The notes under the pieces: model-generated
Seen by the model: only the letters and a program-made list of their open reading frames with translations
Database searches by the model: none
What the model was told of the DNA's origin: nothing
Made by a program: the position numbers and the translations under genes
Shown here: positions 16,538 through 24,973 of the stretch, one piece after another
Position numbering within the stretch: the first letter of the stretch is position 1
How the letters are laid out: the number at the start of each line of letters is the position of its first letter
From: Fidelibacterota bacterium
GTDB taxonomy: Bacteria; Pseudomonadota; Alphaproteobacteria; Rhodospirillales; Rhodospirillaceae
Assembly (NCBI GenBank): GCA_947476275.1
Contig: CANJPQ010000034.1
Span: 1 to 45,522 of the forward strand
Direction of reading: 5' to 3'
Length of the DNA: 45,522 nt

Positions 16538-17829
16538 TGGCGGCGTCGCTCATCAGCGCTCATCCTTTCGGCGATGCCTACGCCGCCAAAGCCGGGACCC
16601 TGTCCGCCGGCGCGCGCATCGACGCCTTGCGCAAAGTTGCACGCACTGAGATCGGCCGTGGACTGCCGGGACCGAAGAATGAGGAATGGCGCTTCACGCC
16701 GTTGAACGCATTGTCGCGCGTGGGCTTCATTCCCGCCGCCGCGGCTGACGATGTGGACGTGACGGTGGTGCCGTCGGACGTGCCGCGCTTCGAGCGTGCC
16801 ATCCGCGTCGTGCTGGTGAATGGCACGTTCCAGCCCGATCTGTCGGATAAGATATCAGGCATCGACATCCGGCCCTTGTCGGACAGCGATGCTGCGCTCG
16901 GCCAAACGGCCACGGCCAACCTGCCGCTGGTCGCGCTCAACACCGCTTTCTTCGCGAACGGCCTGGCGATCAGCGCCAAGGGCCATCAGCCCCTGGCTGT
17001 GCACATTGTGTCCATCGGCGCTTCGGGCGCCGAGCCTGTGGCATTCCATCCCCGCGTTCTGGTGACCACCGCGCCGGGGGCGGAGCTGACGCTGATCGAA
17101 AGCCACGTCGGCCTGCCGGGACAGCCGTACTTCGCCAACCCCGTGACGGAAATCCTGATCGCGGAGGACGCGCGGGTCCATCGCTACGTCACGGTCACTG
17201 AAGACTGCGACGCGTTCCATATCGCGACAACCGGGGTCACCGTTGCAGCGCGGGGCTGTTTCGCGGCGTTCCATCTCGGCCTTGGCGGCAGCCGTGGCGA
17301 GGGCACGGTACGTCAGGAAATCCACGCTCGCGTCGAAGGCGAGGGTGCGCAAGTGCATCTCAACGGCGCCTATGCTATCGGCGGCGGTGTGCATCATGAC
17401 TTTACCACCGTGATCGACCATGTCGCCGGCGGCGCCCTGTCCAAGCAAATGTTCAAGGGCGTGCTCGACGGCAAGTCCCACGGCGTCTACCAGGGCCGCG
17501 TGCGTGTGGCCGAGAACGCTCAGCAAACCGATGCGCGCCAGTTGCACCGGGCACTGTTCCTTACCGCCGGTCCCAGCGTGGACGTGAAGCCCGAGCTTGA
17601 GATCGCGGCGGACGATGTTCAATGCGCTCACGGCGCCACCACCGGCAGCCTCGATCCTGACCATCTGTTCTTCCTTGCCGCCCGTGGGCTCGATCCGGAA
17701 ACCGCGCGGATGCTGCTGGTCGAAGGGTTCCTCGCGGACGCGCTTGAGCAGATTGGCGATGCGCATGTGCGCGAGGTTTTCGGCCGTCAGGTCGCTGGGT
17801 GGCTGCAGCGGCGGGGAGGGGCATCATGA
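16537..17829 (+). CDS. sufD: SUF complex subunit SufD
   Basis: This 430-residue partner of SufB in the SufBCD scaffold shows typical segments: an N-terminal helix with GLPGPKNEEWRFTPL, a beta-helical middle, and GVYQGRVRVAENAQQTDARQ followed by KPELEIAADDVQCAHGATTG, which match the SufB/SufD core. The C-terminal helices end in RQVAGWLQRRGG. The ATG shares a base with the sufC stop codon (TAATG) and the end overlaps sufS by four bases, so translation is coupled on both sides. Confidence 0.95.
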   Translation: MAASLISAHPFGDAYAAKAGTLSAGARIDALRKVARTEIGRGLPGPKNEEWRFTPLNALSRVGFIPAAAADDVDVTVVPSDVPRFERAIRVVLVNGTFQPDLSDKISGIDIRPLSDSDAALGQTATANLPLVALNTAFFANGLAISAKGHQPLAVHIVSIGASGAEPVAFHPRVLVTTAPGAELTLIESHVGLPGQPYFANPVTEILIAEDARVHRYVTVTEDCDAFHIATTGVTVAARGCFAAFHLGLGGSRGEGTVRQEIHARVEGEGAQVHLNGAYAIGGGVHHDFTTVIDHVAGGALSKQMFKGVLDGKSHGVYQGRVRVAENAQQTDARQLHRALFLTAGPSVDVKPELEIAADDVQCAHGATTGSLDPDHLFFLAARGLDPETARMLLVEGFLADALEQIGDAHVREVFGRQVAGWLQRRGGAS

Positions 17830-19079
17830 CCACCGCCGCCATCCGCAAGGCCACCCTGCCGAACTTCGATGTAAACCGCATCCGCGATGACTTTCCGATC
17901 TTGTCGCGCAAGGTCCATGGCAAGCCGCTGGTGTATTTGGACAGCGCTGCCTCGGCCCAGAAGCCGCGCCAGGTGATCGAGGCGATCACGCGCGCTTATT
18001 CCGAGGACTACGCTAACGTTCATCGCGGCGCCTACTACCTCAGTGAGAAGTCGACCTCGGACTACGAGGCCGCGCGGGAGAAGGTGCGCGCTTTCATCAA
18101 CGCCGCCAGCACCGCCGAAATCGTCTTCACCAAGGGCGCGACGGAAGCGATCAACCTGGTCGCCAGCAGCTTTGGACGCGCCTTCATCAAGGCCGGCGAC
18201 GAGATTGTGCTGACGACCTTGGAACACCATTCCAACCTGGTGCCGTGGGATCTGCTGCGCAGCGCCACGGGCTGCGTCCTGCGCCATGTGCCGATCCAGA
18301 CGGACGGCTCCGTGCGCCTGGAAGATTTCGCCGCCGTCATCGGACCGAAGACCAAGCTTGTCGCGGTCGCGCATATTTCCAACGTGCTCGGCACCATCCT
18401 GCCGATCCGCCAAGTTGCGGACCTTGCCCACGCCGCCGGCGCTAAGATGCTGGTCGATGGCTGCCAAGGCATCGTCCACGCCGCCGTCGATGTGCAGGCG
18501 CTGGGCTGCGACTTCTACGTCTTCTCCGGCCACAAGCTCTACGGACCTACCGGTATTGGCGTGCTGTGGGGCCGTGAAAATCTGCTGGATGCCATGCCCC
18601 CATATCAGGGTGGCGGCGACATGATTGAAACGGTCGGCCTCGATGCTTGCACCTGGGCCGGCCTGCCGGCGAAGTTCGAGGCTGGCACGCCGCCCATCGT
18701 GGAAGCAATCGGGCTGGGTGCTGCGATCGACTATGTCGCTTCGCACGATCCGGACGCCGTGCGCGCCCACGAACACGCGCTGATCACCTACGCCATGGAG
18801 CGCCTGCCGGAAGTGCCGGGCCTGCGGCTCATCGGCACCGCGCCGGGCAAAGCCTCCGTGCAGTCCTTCGTGATCGATGGCGCCCATCCCCACGATATCG
18901 CCACAGTGCTGGACCGCTCCGGCGTGTGCGTGCGCGCCGGCCACCATTGCGCCCAGCCGCTGATGGAAGCCCTCGGCGTCTCCGCCACCGCGCGCGCATC
19001 GTTCGGCATCTACTCCCTCCAGAGCGAGATCGACGTGTTGGTAGCCGCCCTCAAGAAGGCGCGGGAGATGCTGGCATGA
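17826..19079 (+). CDS. sufS: Cysteine desulfurase SufS
   Basis: This 417-residue pyridoxal-phosphate enzyme takes sulfur from cysteine and passes it to the SUF scaffold through SufU. The cofactor lysine is K237 in FSGHKLYGPTG. The nucleophile is C375 in RAGHHCAQPLM, the type II layout. TLEHHSN and the WAGLPAKFEAGTP segment are also typical. The start is the ATG at 17826, which overlaps the sufD stop as ATGA. A frame extending back to 17799 is a shadow. It ends with the same ATGA overlap into sufU. Confidence 0.97.
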   Translation: MTTAAIRKATLPNFDVNRIRDDFPILSRKVHGKPLVYLDSAASAQKPRQVIEAITRAYSEDYANVHRGAYYLSEKSTSDYEAAREKVRAFINAASTAEIVFTKGATEAINLVASSFGRAFIKAGDEIVLTTLEHHSNLVPWDLLRSATGCVLRHVPIQTDGSVRLEDFAAVIGPKTKLVAVAHISNVLGTILPIRQVADLAHAAGAKMLVDGCQGIVHAAVDVQALGCDFYVFSGHKLYGPTGIGVLWGRENLLDAMPPYQGGGDMIETVGLDACTWAGLPAKFEAGTPPIVEAIGLGAAIDYVASHDPDAVRAHEHALITYAMERLPEVPGLRLIGTAPGKASVQSFVIDGAHPHDIATVLDRSGVCVRAGHHCAQPLMEALGVSATARASFGIYSLQSEIDVLVAALKKAREMLA

Positions 19080-19576
19080 ACGCGCTCGCGCAGGAAAAGG
19101 ACAACGACGATCTGCGCTCTCTGTACCAGGAGATCATCCTGGATCACGGCAAGTCGCCGCGGAATATGCGCGTCGTCGAGCATGCGACCTGCACCGCCAA
19201 AGGCAACAACCCGATGTGCGGCGACAAGGTCACCGTCTCGGCGCGCGTGAAGAACGGGGTGATCGAAGACCTGGCGTTCGAGGGCAAGGGCTGTGCGATC
19301 TCTATCGCGTCCGCCTCGATGATGTCCCAAGCCTTGAAGGGCCGCACGACCGACGCGGCGCGGCGCCTGATGGCGGCCGTGCAAGGGCTCTGCACGGGCA
19401 AAGCCGACGTCGCGCAAGCAAAGGCGGCTGTGCCTGAATTGACGGAAGCGGTCGACGAACTGGCAGCGCTCTCTGGGGTGCGTCAGTTCCCGACCCGGGT
19501 GAAATGCGCCACTTTGCCGTGGCAAGCGCTGGTGTCTTGCCTCGATGGGGCAGGTACGGCGACGACAGAAAAGTAG
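19076..19576 (+). CDS. sufU: SUF sulfur-relay protein SufU
   Basis: This 166-residue member of the IscU/SufU family has the zinc ligands C48 and D50 (NNPMCGDKV), C73 (KGCAIS) and C144 (RVKCATLPW). The roughly 20-residue insertion between the last two ligands marks SufU rather than IscU. In SufU systems a zinc ion links the protein to SufS, and the protein accepts the sulfur, taking the role SufE plays elsewhere. No sufE is present here, which fits. The start overlaps the sufS stop by four bases. Confidence 0.92.
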   Translation: MNALAQEKDNDDLRSLYQEIILDHGKSPRNMRVVEHATCTAKGNNPMCGDKVTVSARVKNGVIEDLAFEGKGCAISIASASMMSQALKGRTTDAARRLMAAVQGLCTGKADVAQAKAAVPELTEAVDELAALSGVRQFPTRVKCATLPWQALVSCLDGAGTATTEK

Positions 19577-19586
19577 CGGTGTTACG

Positions 19587-20024
19587 ATGATGCACGACGA
19601 TCACGCTGAACCACGAGACCAACTGCTGGGTGCGCATCCCATGCCGGCCGACGACGGAGAACCGCCGAAGGAAGGCGATGTCATTCGTTCGGGCATGCCG
19701 CTCGACAGGTCCAAACACACGGTCGCGACAGACGAGGCGGTGATCGACGCCATGAAGTCGATCTATGACCCGGAGATTCCTGTCAACATCTACGACCTGG
19801 GCCTGATCTACGATCTCAAGATCCACGACACCGGCAATGTCGATATCGTCATGACGCTGACGGCGCCGGCGTGCCCGGTGGCGGGGTCGTTGCCGAAGGA
19901 AGTCGCTGACGTGGTGGCGAATGTCGAAGGCGTGGGCGAGGTGGGGGTCACCATCACTTGGGACCCGCCATGGACCCAGGCCAACATGTCCGAAGTCGCC
20001 AAAGTCGCTCTCGACATGTTCTAG
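19587..20024 (+). CDS. sufT: MIP18-family Fe-S maturation protein SufT
   Basis: The product of about 145 residues has the MIP18 (DUF59) domain: IYDPEIPVNIYDLGLIYD, then VDIVMTLTAPACPVAGSLP with its conserved cysteine, and VTITWDPPWTQANMSEVAK at the end. SufT helps load clusters into target proteins. The N-terminal 45 residues are a variable acidic lead. Two adjacent ATGs (19587 and 19590) could serve as the start and the ribosome site is weak, so the gene may rely on coupling to sufU, which ends ten bases earlier. Confidence 0.92.
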   Translation: MMHDDHAEPRDQLLGAHPMPADDGEPPKEGDVIRSGMPLDRSKHTVATDEAVIDAMKSIYDPEIPVNIYDLGLIYDLKIHDTGNVDIVMTLTAPACPVAGSLPKEVADVVANVEGVGEVGVTITWDPPWTQANMSEVAKVALDMF

Positions 20025-20044
20025 GCCGATACACATATAGTGAG

Positions 20045-20419
20045 ATGACCATGAACGAGCTTTCGCAAGCCCCGGCCCGCCCGAAGCCTCCCGCGGTGAT
20101 CACCGTCACCCCGGCGGCGGCGAAGCGCATCCGCGACATTCTCGCCAAGTCGCCCAAGCCCATGGCGGGCGTCCGCATCGGCGTGAAGGCGCGCGGCTGC
20201 TCCGGCATGTCCTATGTCGTTGAGTACGCCGAGACGCGCGGCAAATTCGAGGATGCGGTCGAGGTGGACGGCGCGACGGTGTTCGTCGATCCGAAAGCGG
20301 TGATGTACCTGCTCGGGTCCGAGATGGACTATCAGGAAGGCAAGATGGAAGCCGGGTTCTCGTTCAAGAACCCGAACGAGAAGGGCCGCTGCGGCTGCGG
20401 CGAAAGCTTCTCGATTTAG
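20045..20419 (+). CDS. sufA: A-type Fe-S carrier (SufA/HesB family)
   Basis: This protein of 122-124 residues has the three conserved cysteines of A-type carriers, one in RGCSGMSYVVEYA and two in GRCGCGESF at the C-terminus. It should carry a cluster from SufBCD to apo-proteins. The start may be the ATG at 20045 or 20051; GTGAG lies close to the second. The 40-residue N-terminal part is proline-rich (PARPKPPAVITVTPAAAKRI). It closes the suf operon, and its stop overlaps the stop of the convergent receiver gene by four bases. Confidence 0.93.
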   Translation: MTMNELSQAPARPKPPAVITVTPAAAKRIRDILAKSPKPMAGVRIGVKARGCSGMSYVVEYAETRGKFEDAVEVDGATVFVDPKAVMYLLGSEMDYQEGKMEAGFSFKNPNEKGRCGCGESFSI

Positions 20420-20787
20420 GCGAGATGCTTGTCCACTTCGGCCAGCAGTTTCACCGGATGGACCGGCTTGTAGAGGATGCTGATGCGGCCCGAGAGATAG
20501 TCGGCATCGTCCTCCATCAGTCCTTCGACGCGATCCGGTTGACCGGTGACCAGGATCGTGGCGACGCGCGGGCTCTGTCGAAGGAGATGTTGACGCAACT
20601 CAAGTCCGCCCATGTTCGGCATCATGACGTCGGCGATGGCCAGATCGATCGCCTCCGCGCCGACGACATTGAGCGCGGCTTCGCCGTCGCCGGCCTGCTC
20701 GACCGTGTAGCCGCGCTGACGCAGCAGCTCGGTGTACGACTCACGCACCATGGCGTTGTCGTCCACAACAAGGATCTTGTGTCTCAT
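20416..20787 (-). CDS. Single-domain response regulator
   Basis: The product is a 123-residue stand-alone receiver domain with acidic residues at D9-D10 (VVDDNAMVR), phospho-acceptor D53 in AIADVMMPNMGG and K107 in ILYKPVHPVKL. There is no output domain. Such proteins relay phosphate or bind partners directly. The ATG at 20787 follows GAGGGGTTG closely, while the longer frame to 20874 lacks a start signal. No histidine kinase is adjacent, so the partner is unknown. The gene converges on sufA with overlapping stop codons. Confidence 0.88.
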   Translation of the reverse strand: MRHKILVVDDNAMVRESYTELLRQRGYTVEQAGDGEAALNVVGAEAIDLAIADVMMPNMGGLELRQHLLRQSPRVATILVTGQPDRVEGLMEDDADYLSGRISILYKPVHPVKLLAEVDKHLA

Positions 20788-20950
20788 CAACCCCTCGTTA
20801 CCCCCGTAGCCACGCGAACATCTTACGGAACTGAGCGGGAAAAAGACAGGCATCGCGCAACCGTTAGGCAGCAAGTGGCGATGGTTATGGACAAGAATGA
20901 TCCACTTGTCCGGGCAGCGGTTGGCGACCTAAGGTGAGACTGGAGAACGA

Positions 20951-21157
20951 ATGCAACTCTTTCTGAACATCCTGCTCGGCGTCGCTATGGCGGCCGTGGT
21001 CATCGTGCTCGGCACGGGGCTCGTCGGCTTCATCATCGGCGGCGAGTTCAATCGCAAATACGCCAACAGGCTCATGCGCCTGCGCGTCGCCACGCAAGCG
21101 ATCGCCGTTCTCATACTGTTGCTGTTGCTGTTCCTGCGCGGTACCGGCCAGAGTTGA
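20951..21157 (+). CDS. Small twin-transmembrane protein (HIG1-like)
   Basis: This 68-residue protein has two membrane helices (about residues 5-30 and 48-64) joined by a short basic loop with NRKYANRLMRLRVATQAIAV. The N-R-L-M-R-x-R-x-x-x-Q pattern is that of the alphaproteobacterial HIG1-domain group, related to mitochondrial factors linked to respiratory complexes. A clear GGAG lies five bases ahead of the ATG. The function in bacteria is not well settled. It is monocistronic as far as can be seen, followed within six bases by the end of a convergent gene. Confidence 0.78.
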   Translation: MQLFLNILLGVAMAAVVIVLGTGLVGFIIGGEFNRKYANRLMRLRVATQAIAVLILLLLLFLRGTGQS

Positions 21158-21162
21158 CCTGG

Positions 21163-22017
21163 TTAGCCGAGCGTTGGCCGATCCGGCCTGTAGACCACTT
21201 TGTTGGTCTTCTCGAACATCTCGATGTTGTTCATGAGTTCCTTGCGCCGCAACCGCGCGCCCTGCACTTGGGTCGGCGTGATGTTGCTGCGGCTCAGGCT
21301 GCCGTCCTGCGCCATTTCCTGAACGCGATCCAGGAACGACTTCAATGTCAGCACTTCCATCATATCCGCGCAGAAGCCCATGAAGTGGCTCAAGCGCACC
21401 TGATTCTGCGGTGTCGGATGATACGCCGACATTGAGAATGCGCCGGTCTTGCGGTCGCGCCGTTCAAGGATCGACGCACGGTGGAACTGCGGTCCGGCGA
21501 CCATGACGAATGACGTCTGGCTGTCGTGCTCGACGGCGTAGTCGTCGAGCGCGCCCAGAACGTTCGACGCCGTTTCCATGATGATATCGTCGGACACATC
21601 CGCGCCGACCGAGAGGCTTTCGACTTCCTGGATGGCGCGGTTGTCCTCGCGGCTCGAATACAGCTGATCTCCGGCGACGTGCACTGACACCCAGTTTTCC
21701 GGGTTGAAGTCGCGCTCGTACTTCGAGACCTTGCGTTCCCACTGGCCGTGCCAATCCACCACGCCGCCGTCGATCAAGACGTTCGCGTCGCGCCGGATTT
21801 CATCGAGTGCGATCGATGCCATGCGCATGGTGCCGGGGATGTTCTGGCCGCGCACGACGGCCGCGATTGTGGACAGCTTCGTCTTCACCGGGATGGTGAC
21901 GCGGTTGGAGCGCAGCTCCAGCACCGGTTCCTCGCGGGGCGCGTCGTCGTCGTTCTCCGTGAATCGGTAGACAATCGACTTTTCGCGGTACAGCGTGATA
22001 TTGCCGAATTCGGTCAT
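21163..22017 (-). CDS. Conserved-looking soluble protein, function unknown
   Basis: The 284-residue product has no signal peptide or membrane segment. It mixes acidic stretches (RFTENDDDAPREEP) with a long helical C-terminal half ending in RLRRKELMNNIEMFEKTNKV. Codon use matches neighbouring genes, so it is probably real. I do not recognise the family. It starts five bases after the stop of an N-formylglutamate amidohydrolase homologue, so the two form an operon. That neighbour gives only a weak hint of amino-acid metabolism. Confidence 0.72.
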   Translation of the reverse strand: MTEFGNITLYREKSIVYRFTENDDDAPREEPVLELRSNRVTIPVKTKLSTIAAVVRGQNIPGTMRMASIALDEIRRDANVLIDGGVVDWHGQWERKVSKYERDFNPENWVSVHVAGDQLYSSREDNRAIQEVESLSVGADVSDDIIMETASNVLGALDDYAVEHDSQTSFVMVAGPQFHRASILERRDRKTGAFSMSAYHPTPQNQVRLSHFMGFCADMMEVLTLKSFLDRVQEMAQDGSLSRSNITPTQVQGARLRRKELMNNIEMFEKTNKVVYRPDRPTLG

Positions 22018-22021
22018 TTTC

Positions 22022-22942
22022 TTATTCCGCGCTCAAGCGTTGGAAGCGCAAGTCTGCGCCCCAGTCTGCGGCGTAACCAGTCAGGCACCGGGTGAGGTGG
22101 CGCAAATCACCGCGCAATTTCGCGAACGCGGCCCGGCGCTGCAACGTGGCTTCGTCCATATAGATGTTCCGATTGATCTCGATCTGCAGGGCATGCACGC
22201 CGTTCGCCGGATCGCCGTAATGCTGGGTGGTGTAGCCACCCGCGTAGGGATTGTTGCGGATCACGTTGTAGCCGGCTTCGGCAAGTTGGGTGGCTGCCGC
22301 CTCGGTCAGCGACGGGTGGCACGACAGGCCGGTGCGGTCGCCCAGCACGATATCGACGGTGCGCGTGTCGCCGTCCAGGTCCATCGGCAGCCCGGAGGAA
22401 GGCATTGAATGGCAGTCGATCAGGATTGCATAGCCGAACCGTTCGCGCGCGCGCGCGATCAGGCCGCGTAAGGCCTGATGATAGGGCTTGTGGACGCCGT
22501 TGATGCGCCGCTCGGCCTCGGCAAACGACAGCTTGCTGCGATAGATTTCCCGCCGCGTGCCGACAATCCTGGCAATTGTGCCCAGACCGGCGGCCACCCG
22601 TGCCGAGGTGGTATTCACGTAGGCCGGCAGCGGATGGTCGAACATCTCCGGGTCGAGTTCGTAAGGCTCTCGGTTCACGTCCACATAGGCCCTGGGGTAC
22701 AGCGCCCGCAGCAGCGGCGCCCCCAGGTCTGGCGCATCGCCGAAAAGCTCATCGACGTAGCAATCCTCGGATTTGCGCAGGGCTGCAAGTTCCAGGGGCG
22801 ATGCTTCGACGAACTCCCGCGGATAGTAGGCCCCGGAGTGGGGGGAGGCGAAGATCAACGGTGTGAGCGGCCCAACGGCCTCCAGTCTCTCAACCGGCGA
22901 GGGCGGTGGTGGCGTGTGGGCGGTTGGGGGAGAATACAGCAT
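22022..22942 (-). CDS. N-formylglutamate amidohydrolase family protein
   Basis: This 306-residue enzyme family removes the formyl group from N-formylglutamate, as at the end of one histidine-degradation route, or acts on related N-acyl amino acids. Recognisable segments are FASPHSGAYYP near residue 32, DVNREPYELDPEMF, ILIDCHSMPSSG and QIEINRNIYMDE, which carry the presumed zinc-binding His and acidic residues. No other hut genes are nearby, so involvement in histidine breakdown is unproven. AGGTGGC precedes the ATG. The proline-rich N-terminus (PPTAHTPPPPSP) is unlike the family core. Confidence 0.85.
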   Translation of the reverse strand: MLYSPPTAHTPPPPSPVERLEAVGPLTPLIFASPHSGAYYPREFVEASPLELAALRKSEDCYVDELFGDAPDLGAPLLRALYPRAYVDVNREPYELDPEMFDHPLPAYVNTTSARVAAGLGTIARIVGTRREIYRSKLSFAEAERRINGVHKPYHQALRGLIARARERFGYAILIDCHSMPSSGLPMDLDGDTRTVDIVLGDRTGLSCHPSLTEAAATQLAEAGYNVIRNNPYAGGYTTQHYGDPANGVHALQIEINRNIYMDEATLQRRAAFAKLRGDLRHLTRCLTGYAADWGADLRFQRLSAE

Positions 22943-23142
22943 GCCACCTGGGCTGACGCGGGTGTCCGTTGTGATCCAGCGCTCCCTGGCGCCAGGCCCA
23001 ACATTATGAATCTTGGGGTGATTTTATAGGTCCCGGCGGACGCTTCAACCACTCAAGGGCGGGTGGCTCACCCTTCGCGGCGCCCTTGCCAAGCCCGGTG
23101 CGAGGCTATAAAAAGCGCGCCTCGTGCCGAAACGCGCGCAGT

Positions 23143-23217
23143 GGGCGGTTAGCACAGCGGTAGCGCATCCCCTTGACATGGGGAAGGTCACAGGTTCGAT
23201 CCCTGTACCGCCCACCA
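23143..23217 (+). tRNA. tRNA-Val (anticodon GAC)
   Basis: A complete cloverleaf is visible in 75 bases. Acceptor arms GGGCGGT and ACCGCCC pair over seven bases. The anticodon stem CCCC/GGGG encloses loop TTGACAT with GAC at 23175-23177. The T-arm contains GGTTCGATCC. Discriminator A and CCA are encoded. Immediately 3' the sequence turns into mobile-element debris and accessory genes, which suggests the gene has served as an integration site. Confidence 0.97.
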
Positions 23218-24192
23218 TTTTTTTCAAAGCAAATTCAAGGCACTAGCGCATTGTTGTGCTGCTCGGGCTAGGGCATGGGCAACAGCGCGAACGATCTTGG
23301 CCCTCAATCAAGGTCGCGCAATATGCGCTCGGAGTGACCACGCAACGCAATCTTCAAGCGTCTTTCGAGCGGATAGGCGAACTTCTCAAGCAACTACACG
23401 CTAAATACCAGGCGTGCTTCCTCAGACGCGACGTAAGTGATCGACTACGCGCTCACGCACGAGACTTGCGAGAAGAGCCGCGGCGTTCTCGATCGCGTCG
23501 CGCGGCGATATTGGGACCGCCATGTAGGGCCGGTTCTTGCACCTGCGGATCAGCAGGCAGCAACGGTCTACTTCCCCATTGCGAAAGACCTACAAGGATT
23601 GAGTAGCGTCATGGGGTGGTGGCGCTGGAAGTCGGTGGAAGCACAACACCGACCGATCCAAGGTTACTTTTTGCGGTTGCAGCTAAGAGCCAGCAGCCGT
23701 AGCAGCACCATCCCCAGCTCCTCGACCGGCATTGCTAGGAGCACATCCGGGTCAGGGACTGCCTGGATCAGTTCTTGTCGCTCGAGGGGCATCCAACGGC
23801 AACCTCAGCGACGAACTGCTCAATGGCGAAATATTCTACAGCCTGAACGAGGCAACGATCATGATCGAGCAATGGCGAAGGCGCTGCAATACCAAGCGAC
23901 CTCACTCGGCACTCGGTTATAGACCGCCTGCGCCCGTGACCGTCAGCCCGTTCCCGACGCCACTCGATCCGCATCGAACCATGCTGTAGATCAACAATCG
24001 ACCCGGTACAAAAATGCGATCAAGCCAGGGGCGGGACGTCATTGCCGCGCGTACTTTGACGCAGACCAACCTGGCAGTCGGGGCGTAGACTGCCAGCGCA
24101 GTCATACCATTAAATCAATCCGCTATTCCCTTAGGTCGGCTGTCGGAGTGTGTGCTGCATCGGCATCATTAACAGGTGCGTGGGAGGATGCC
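23218..24192. other. Degenerate stretch between tRNA-Val and accessory genes
   Basis: Nearly 1 kb lacks an intact gene. Several short frames overlap with changing phase, as expected of decayed coding DNA. The only recognisable piece is the IS3-type transposase end at 23792-23989. Frames near 23437-23700 (for example RRYWDRHVGPVLAP) do not resemble anything I can name. No intact integrase is present. Confidence 0.6.
23792..23989 (+). pseudogene. C-terminal remnant of an IS3-family transposase
   Basis: The frame reads SDELLNGEIFYSLNEATIMI then EQWRRRCNTKRPHSALGYRP and ends after PTPLDPHRTML. ELLNGEIFYSL and NTKRPHSALGYRPPAP are diagnostic of the last part of IS3-family OrfB, an rve-type integrase. 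Upstream of about 23790 the frame is lost, and the catalytic DDE residues are missing apart from the last region, so it is inactive. It documents transposition next to the tRNA gene. Confidence 0.85.
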
Positions 24193-24939
24193 TTGGGACG
24201 TGTGTTTACCCTGATCCTGGCGTGTATCTGGCTGGCAGCGGCGGGCGCTCTTGCCGCCGAGCGTGAGTTGAATGCCAGTATCAGTCGCCTTGTAACCGGG
24301 GAATACGCCTACCGTTCCATTAAGGAGCAACGCCTGCGCGGGCGGGAAAGTTGGACGCTTACCGTCCATCCAGATGGATCGCGGTCGATGATGTCGTTCG
24401 TCGACAATTTTGATGCAGGTGTTCAATACAATGCGGTGGAGCGGGTAACGGCATCGTTCCGTCCCCTTGAGTGTTTCGTGGTCCATTGGGTGGGCGGCCA
24501 GCGGAGGGCGTCGGCCTTCTACACAGTCAACGGAGATCTCCTGAACTACAGCGTGATCACTGACATGGGATTGGACGCAGGCGAAATCGTCGTGCCTGAG
24601 GCATTCTCCCTTCAGTCGCACCCTGTCGCGTACGATGGTTGGCGCGGCTATTGGTACGATAAGTCCCGGCGCGGTGCTCAGTCGGGAAAGAACGTAAATC
24701 TTTCGGTCGCTCCGGATTCGCCGACACCGCTCCGCGGCATTCTTTCAGACGAAGAGGCGGAATGGATCGGCATGGAGCAGATTGCCGTTCCCGCTGGCAC
24801 GTTCGAAGCGGAGCACTACAAGTTTCGCGGGGGAGCCGATGTCTGGATCATGCTTCCTGATCGCATTATCGTAAGGTACGCGTACCAAGCTACCGACCGT
24901 GAGTACGTGCTCACTGCCTTCAAATCAATGCCGAAGTAG
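24193..24939 (+). CDS. Secreted protein of unknown function (DUF3108-like tail)
   Basis: The likely start is a TTG at 24193, because GGGAGG lies five bases upstream and the next residues form a signal peptide (LGRVFTLILACIWLAAAGALAA). The mature part of about 226 residues is rich in short beta strands. Its C-terminal portion, VPAGTFEAEHYKFRGGADVW then ILPDR-like IVRYAY, resembles the DUF3108 pattern in which a beta-sheet protein follows a V-P-A-G-T motif. The function is unknown. It precedes the first TTR-haem-propeller gene by 34 bp on the same strand, so the two are probably co-transcribed. Confidence 0.7.
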   Translation: MGRVFTLILACIWLAAAGALAAERELNASISRLVTGEYAYRSIKEQRLRGRESWTLTVHPDGSRSMMSFVDNFDAGVQYNAVERVTASFRPLECFVVHWVGGQRRASAFYTVNGDLLNYSVITDMGLDAGEIVVPEAFSLQSHPVAYDGWRGYWYDKSRRGAQSGKNVNLSVAPDSPTPLRGILSDEEAEWIGMEQIAVPAGTFEAEHYKFRGGADVWIMLPDRIIVRYAYQATDREYVLTAFKSMPK

Positions 24940-24973
24940 CCGTCGATGGGCTCCGCCGAGAGTGGATGGTGAG

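Noticed and set aside
17787-18947. 386-residue minus-strand open frame opposite sufS
   Set aside because: It is an antisense shadow of a well-conserved enzyme gene. No motif or start signal is present.
23045-23227. Minus-strand open frame beginning MKKMVGGTGIEPVTFPMSRG
   Set aside because: It reads the complement of tRNA-Val. This is a well-known spurious protein produced by antisense translation of tRNA genes.
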